Below are positions 6,684 to 9,422 of a DNA stretch of 9,422 nucleotides, one piece after another. Position 1 is the first letter of the stretch. Each line of letters opens with the position of its first letter. The notes beneath the pieces are model-generated. The model was not told the origin of the DNA and did no database searches. It was given only the letters and a program-made list of their open reading frames with translations. The DNA is taken from positions 1 through 9,422 of the forward strand of contig CAYTPE010000045.1 of NCBI GenBank assembly GCA_964439885.1, given 5' to 3'. Source of the DNA: CAYTPE01 sp964439885 (GTDB lineage Bacteria; Patescibacteriota; Patescibacteriia; Magasanikbacterales; GWA2-37-8). A program made the position numbers and the translations under genes.

Positions 6684-7475
6684 TCATATAATATCAAAAT
6701 CAAGCACTAGAGGGAAATGATCGGGAGCAGCAACTGGCTTTACCTCAAACGTATGCACTTTAACCAAATCGTTTGTAAAAATATAATCAACAACCATACT
6801 GCCTTTCTCAAGTCCATCGTCAAACGACGGTCGTGTCGACGTAATCTTATATGTAAGAAGAAGGTTCTGAAACTCTTTATTAATTAACTCAACACCCGGA
6901 TTGTCGGGTGTAAGATTAAAATCTCCAACAATAATTGTAGGAAGTTTTTTTCGCTGTGCCGCCGAAAGTATATAGCGACACTCAGCCATTGTCCGCTCAT
7001 CTCCCCGCTTGTCGTGCGTCCAAATACCGTGAGTATTCAAAACACGAAGCCGTTTACCGTTAACATCCAACTCTACCACTTGAAGCGCCCGCGCGTGGTC
7101 GTCAGTTTTAAAATGTGTCCAGTCACGCGCGTAGGAATATGTTTTGTAAAAAAACTCGTTCGTGGCTTCTACTATTGGAAGTGCGGAAAGCACTTCGTTC
7201 CCTTGCTCCACCAAGCCACCAAAATCTCTGTGAATTTTACCGTGCTTATAAAACGCCTCTGTAATCCACAGCGGTCCAAAAAACGTATAAGGCAGCTCGC
7301 TCTTCAAACGATTTTCGATAGTATCTTTCGAACGATACATCGGGAGCACTGAATCGTCGAAGTGGCGCAGTACTTCTTGCAGAGCAACAATATCGGCGTG
7401 CTCCGAAGCCAAAAAATCAGCTACATGCATAGCATTATCGAGCTTTATACCGATATTTAAACAGACAAGTTTCAT
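6684..7475 (-). CDS. Endonuclease/exonuclease/phosphatase (EEP) family metal-dependent hydrolase, copy B
   Basis: The 263-residue protein repeats the EEP catalytic pattern: N7 in CLNIG, E34 in LQE, H149 in NTHGIW, D185/N187 in GDFN, D230 in VDYIF and D252/H253 in PDHFP. Length, the MKL(V/I) start, the HG(L/I)W block and the GDFNL...P block followed by a Y-(K/G)-(I/V)-TSTR element are shared with the gene at 4641-5405, so the two are paralogues. It is cytoplasmic by appearance, with no signal peptide. It is the first gene after the terminator at 7503-7530. Its promoter is unclear: TTGCGC and TAGTGT with 17 nt between them can be read, but the -10 matches consensus at only 3 of 6. ATG 7475 has no Shine-Dalgarno. 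Stop TGA at 6686-6684, which shows UGA is a normal stop here. Confidence 0.85.
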   Translation of the reverse strand: MKLVCLNIGIKLDNAMHVADFLASEHADIVALQEVLRHFDDSVLPMYRSKDTIENRLKSELPYTFFGPLWITEAFYKHGKIHRDFGGLVEQGNEVLSALPIVEATNEFFYKTYSYARDWTHFKTDDHARALQVVELDVNGKRLRVLNTHGIWTHDKRGDERTMAECRYILSAAQRKKLPTIIVGDFNLTPDNPGVELINKEFQNLLLTYKITSTRPSFDDGLEKGSMVVDYIFTNDLVKVHTFEVKPVAAPDHFPLVLDFDII

Positions 7476-7502
7476 ACGGTGTGGCGAGCTCTACACTAAC
7501 AA

Positions 7503-7530
7503 AAAAAGAGGCTGCGCGCAACCTCTTTTT
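7503..7530. terminator. Intrinsic terminator of the secreted protease gene (symmetric)
   Basis: AAAAAGAGG (7503-7511) pairs with CCTCTTTTT (7522-7530). Inside, a C/A mismatch is followed by TG-CA pairs around a CGCG loop. A and T runs flank both sides, so it could act in either direction. It lies 24 nt after the TAA of the 7555-9231 gene and separates it from the EEP operon. Confidence 0.88.
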
Positions 7531-7554
7531 CTAACTGTTATTCAACCACGATAC

Positions 7555-9231
7555 TTACCGCCCCAGACGTATGACCCCCAGCGCGTTAGTGCATCCTTTG
7601 TACACATCAACCTGAAAATACCGTATCGGCGTCTGGCTGGGAAAGTACATCTTATACGCTCTGCTCTCAGCGGGCAGTGACAATACAAAACTACCGTTTG
7701 AATCGGTCTTTGTACTAATACTACTTTGCGCAAATACTACCGCTGTGTTTGGTATGCCGTTACCTTGCTCATCGAGCACTTTTCCTGTTACCGTCGTTAC
7801 TCCGTCGGAATTTGGCGTACCTGTGCCGGTTAGATACGTCGTCTGCGCTCCGCCTGGCGCTGCCTCTGGTTGAAGTGCTACGTCAATATTTTGAGATGTC
7901 TGATAATCCTTGAGGAGTAATGTTTTTGATTCATAACCGACACCATAGGGTACATACACTTCACTTAGTGTTCGCGGAATCGCTACACGACCATCATAAT
8001 CAGCAAAAAACTGCTGCGATGAATGCGACACAACAAGTTGAACGCCTGGTATCGATCGGTTGGTAAGAGCGTTCACGAAGTGAATTGATAGCTTTCCTTG
8101 GGTGTCAACCGGCGAACTGTTGGATGTTTTTGTTTCAGCTCGTTCGGGTGCTGACACTGGCAGGCTGGTGTCAGACTTATTATTAAGCAACTCATCAATT
8201 ATCGCTTGCACTTTTGGGTTCGAGTGTGTTGGTTTCGTGCAAAACCGTTCCTTTAATAAACTTACCGCCTCTTCTTTAGCCTGTTGTTTAGCGGCAGGAG
8301 AATCATTTATGCCATATTTATATACCCACATAAGATACATGGCCGCAGTGGAGTAGCCGCTTCCGTTTTCTAAAGACTGGTCGTTCCCTCCGGGAATGCC
8401 ACAAGATGTGTGACCCGGATCGCCGGGCTCTGAGTGGCGGGTTTCGTGGATTAAAAGCTGTAGTTCATCCACATAGGGGGCGAGCATAGATGTCGCCTTA
8501 CACGTACCACTCGTTAGCCAAAACCAACTGCCCGCGCTCGCATTTAAATTCAGACTATTTCCTCCCTCAGAGTTGTATACGCAGTTTAAATTAATTGTAA
8601 TATTTTTGGTAAATTTTTTAACATAATCATAGGCCGTGAGGTTTGTGAACGGGAGCGGTTCACTAAACGTTTGGTGTTTCAGTACATTTAAACGAGAAAT
8701 GATAACGGTCTTTGACGGAGCAGATGAACTCTGGTTAAAATCAAAGCCGCTTGGCCACTTTTCACCAGTTTCTTTATTATCCACCCAATTAATGTTAAAA
8801 TCGGCCATGATACTGTCAATATCCGCCTGTGATGGGGCTTGCGCGTAAACCACATCGAGCGAAGATGTATCGACGCGGGCAAACGAATATTCTGCTCCAT
8901 GAGGTTGAGACTGCTCACCATTAGCGGACTTGTCGACGAGCAATGTGAACTGTTTATCATTCTGAATTCTCTTCAAGCTTAACTGCGATATCTTTCTTAC
9001 TTGTTTCCAGGATGTAAATTTTTGAAAAAAGGCCTCTGAGTTTACAAAAACCTGTTTCGTGCACGAGGGTGTTACAAAATAAATAGCCGCGCTATTTGCA
9101 ACTTTATACGGAGCATTAACATCCAAAAAACATTTTTTTTCTGCCGCGTAGGCTGGGACAAATAACCCAAACATGACGTACGCAATTATCGCTATATTTA
9201 AAACGGTGTGGTACCAAAAATGCTTCTTCAT
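7555..9231 (-). CDS. Secreted putative zinc metalloprotease (HETRH) with patescibacterial-type N-terminal repeat and two C-terminal beta-sandwich domains
   Basis: The start is taken at ATG 9231 (558 aa) because it gives a classic signal peptide: MKKHFWYH, a hydrophobic core to about 26, and cleavage after AYA near 29. An ATG at 9258 would prepend nine residues. Mature residues about 34-105 (VNAPYKVANSAAIYFVTPSC, then FFQKFTSWKQV) resemble a repeat seen in surface proteins of Patescibacteria. The central domain holds HETRH at 262-266, an HExxH zincin motif, followed by H274 and C277 and a conserved-looking GGNDQSLENGSGYSTAAMYL block. H262 and H266 would bind zinc and E263 would act as the base; the third ligand could be H274. 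A Ser/Thr-rich linker (352-378) leads to two beta domains (379-455; 479-545), the second a carboxypeptidase-regulatory-like fold (VTGKVLDEQGNGIPNTAV). It probably acts outside the cell. Proteolysis is inferred. Confidence 0.68.
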   Translation of the reverse strand: MKKHFWYHTVLNIAIIAYVMFGLFVPAYAAEKKCFLDVNAPYKVANSAAIYFVTPSCTKQVFVNSEAFFQKFTSWKQVRKISQLSLKRIQNDKQFTLLVDKSANGEQSQPHGAEYSFARVDTSSLDVVYAQAPSQADIDSIMADFNINWVDNKETGEKWPSGFDFNQSSSAPSKTVIISRLNVLKHQTFSEPLPFTNLTAYDYVKKFTKNITINLNCVYNSEGGNSLNLNASAGSWFWLTSGTCKATSMLAPYVDELQLLIHETRHSEPGDPGHTSCGIPGGNDQSLENGSGYSTAAMYLMWVYKYGINDSPAAKQQAKEEAVSLLKERFCTKPTHSNPKVQAIIDELLNNKSDTSLPVSAPERAETKTSNSSPVDTQGKLSIHFVNALTNRSIPGVQLVVSHSSQQFFADYDGRVAIPRTLSEVYVPYGVGYESKTLLLKDYQTSQNIDVALQPEAAPGGAQTTYLTGTGTPNSDGVTTVTGKVLDEQGNGIPNTAVVFAQSSISTKTDSNGSFVLSLPAESRAYKMYFPSQTPIRYFQVDVYKGCTNALGVIRLGR

Positions 9232-9270
9232 AAAGCTTGTAAAACATACCTGACACATTAGCTGTGCCGT

Positions 9271-9293
9271 TACTATAGTATAGTATACTATAC
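9271..9293. repeat. Overlapping perfect palindromes, possible operator
   Basis: GTATAGTATACTATAC (9278-9293) is a perfect 16-bp palindrome. It overlaps a perfect 10-bp palindrome TACTATAGTA (9271-9280). Both cover the -10 and part of the spacer of the protease promoter and sit 24 nt from the tRNA promoter -35. A repressor site is possible, but AT-rich alternating sequence can produce this by chance. Confidence 0.5.
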
Positions 9294-9305
9294 GTAGATT
9301 TTCAA
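9277..9305 (-). promoter_or_regulatory. Promoter of the secreted protease gene, overlapped by palindromes
   Basis: On the minus strand, TTGAAA (9305-9300) and TATACT (9282-9277) are 17 nt apart. The start would be near 9270, giving a 39-nt leader to ATG 9231. The -10 lies within overlapping palindromes. Confidence 0.6.
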
Positions 9306-9316
9306 CCTCTGTGTCC

Positions 9317-9345
9317 TTGACTTCCTGCTACTTTCTTGGTAAAAT
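9317..9345 (+). promoter_or_regulatory. Sigma70-type promoter of the tRNA-Gln gene
   Basis: TTGACT (9317-9322) and TAAAAT (9340-9345) are exactly 17 nt apart, each matching consensus at 5 of 6. The start would fall near 9352, about 14 nt before the mature tRNA 5' end. It is divergent from the protease promoter. Confidence 0.75.
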
Positions 9346-9365
9346 CAGCTACGACAATTCCATCT

Positions 9366-9422
9366 TCGGAGATCGTCTAATGGTAGGACAACGGACTCTG
9401 AATCCGTTTATCTTGGTTCGAA
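9366..9422 (+). tRNA. tRNA-Gln (anticodon CUG), 3' end cut by the window
   Basis: The cloverleaf can be read from base 9366. The acceptor 5' strand is TCGGAGA (9366-9372). The D arm has GTCT (9375-9378) pairing with GGAC and the loop AATGGTA. The anticodon stem ACGGA pairs with TCCGT around the loop CTCTGAA, giving anticodon CTG at 9398-9400, which decodes CAG. A 4-nt variable loop and the T arm up to TTCGAA at 9417-9422 follow. The 3' T-stem strand, acceptor 3' strand and any CCA lie outside the window. Confidence 0.92.

Noticed and set aside
6681..6696. AT-rich dyad near the end of the copy-B EEP gene as a regulatory site or terminator
   Set aside because: The pairing is short, entirely A/T-dominated and partly coding, with no T-tract.
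4641..7475. Antiphage defence or cyclic-nucleotide signalling island
   Set aside because: The enzymes are nucleotide-directed, but there is no effector with a nuclease/TIR/transmembrane domain, no sensor, no CARF/SAVED-type domain and no mobile context. The evidence is too thin to call.
9231..9258. ATG 9258 as start of the secreted protein
   Set aside because: It would put nine residues including two cysteines before a lysine-rich signal-peptide n-region that already starts well at ATG 9231. It cannot be fully excluded because neither start has a Shine-Dalgarno.

Overview
The window reads as a chromosomal scaffold fragment from an uncultured bacterium, most likely a member of the Candidate Phyla Radiation (Patescibacteria). 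That assignment is inference. It rests on a TraG/VirD4-like ATPase directly ahead of dnaX, short compact genes, no recognisable Shine-Dalgarno sequence ahead of any start, a secreted protein whose N-terminal repeat resembles patescibacterial surface proteins, and an internal run of ten Ns typical of a metagenome scaffold. TAA, TAG and TGA are all used as stops, so the UGA=Gly code of Gracilibacteria/SR1 does not apply.

Layout. Positions 1-2479 (+) hold the 3' part of a type IV secretion/conjugation-type ATPase, then a long imperfect hairpin built of 14-nt repeats (759-833), then dnaX, which is split by an assembly gap at 1617-1626 that also breaks the reading frame. A bidirectional terminator (2494-2520) closes dnaX and the convergent genes. 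Everything from 2533 to 9231 is on the minus strand. Read in the direction of transcription these genes are: a large secreted putative metalloprotease with C-terminal beta-sandwich domains (9231-7555), a terminator (7530-7503), an endonuclease/exonuclease/phosphatase (EEP) family enzyme (7475-6684), a nucleotidyltransferase (6639-5881), a CDA-fold nucleoside/base deaminase (5865-5410), a second EEP enzyme (5405-4641), a large GNAT-like protein of unknown role (4567-3416) and an SH3-domain lipoprotein (3345-2533). At the right edge a tRNA-Gln(CUG) on the plus strand is cut off by the window end.

How they fit together. Four of the minus-strand genes (EEP, nucleotidyltransferase, deaminase, EEP) lie 44, 15 and 4 nt apart and look like one transcription unit of small hydrolases and transferases acting on nucleotides, nucleic acids or phosphoesters. 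The two EEP proteins are paralogues bracketing the other two. Good sigma70-type promoters can be read for the GNAT-like gene, the lipoprotein, the secreted protease and the tRNA. The first two place the start of transcription about 20 nt ahead of the ATG. I see no CRISPR array, insertion sequence, integrase, phage gene or recognisable defence system. The most distinctive items are the secreted HETRH protein, the paired EEP cluster, the intergenic repeat hairpin and the overlapping palindromes at the divergent promoter near 9280.
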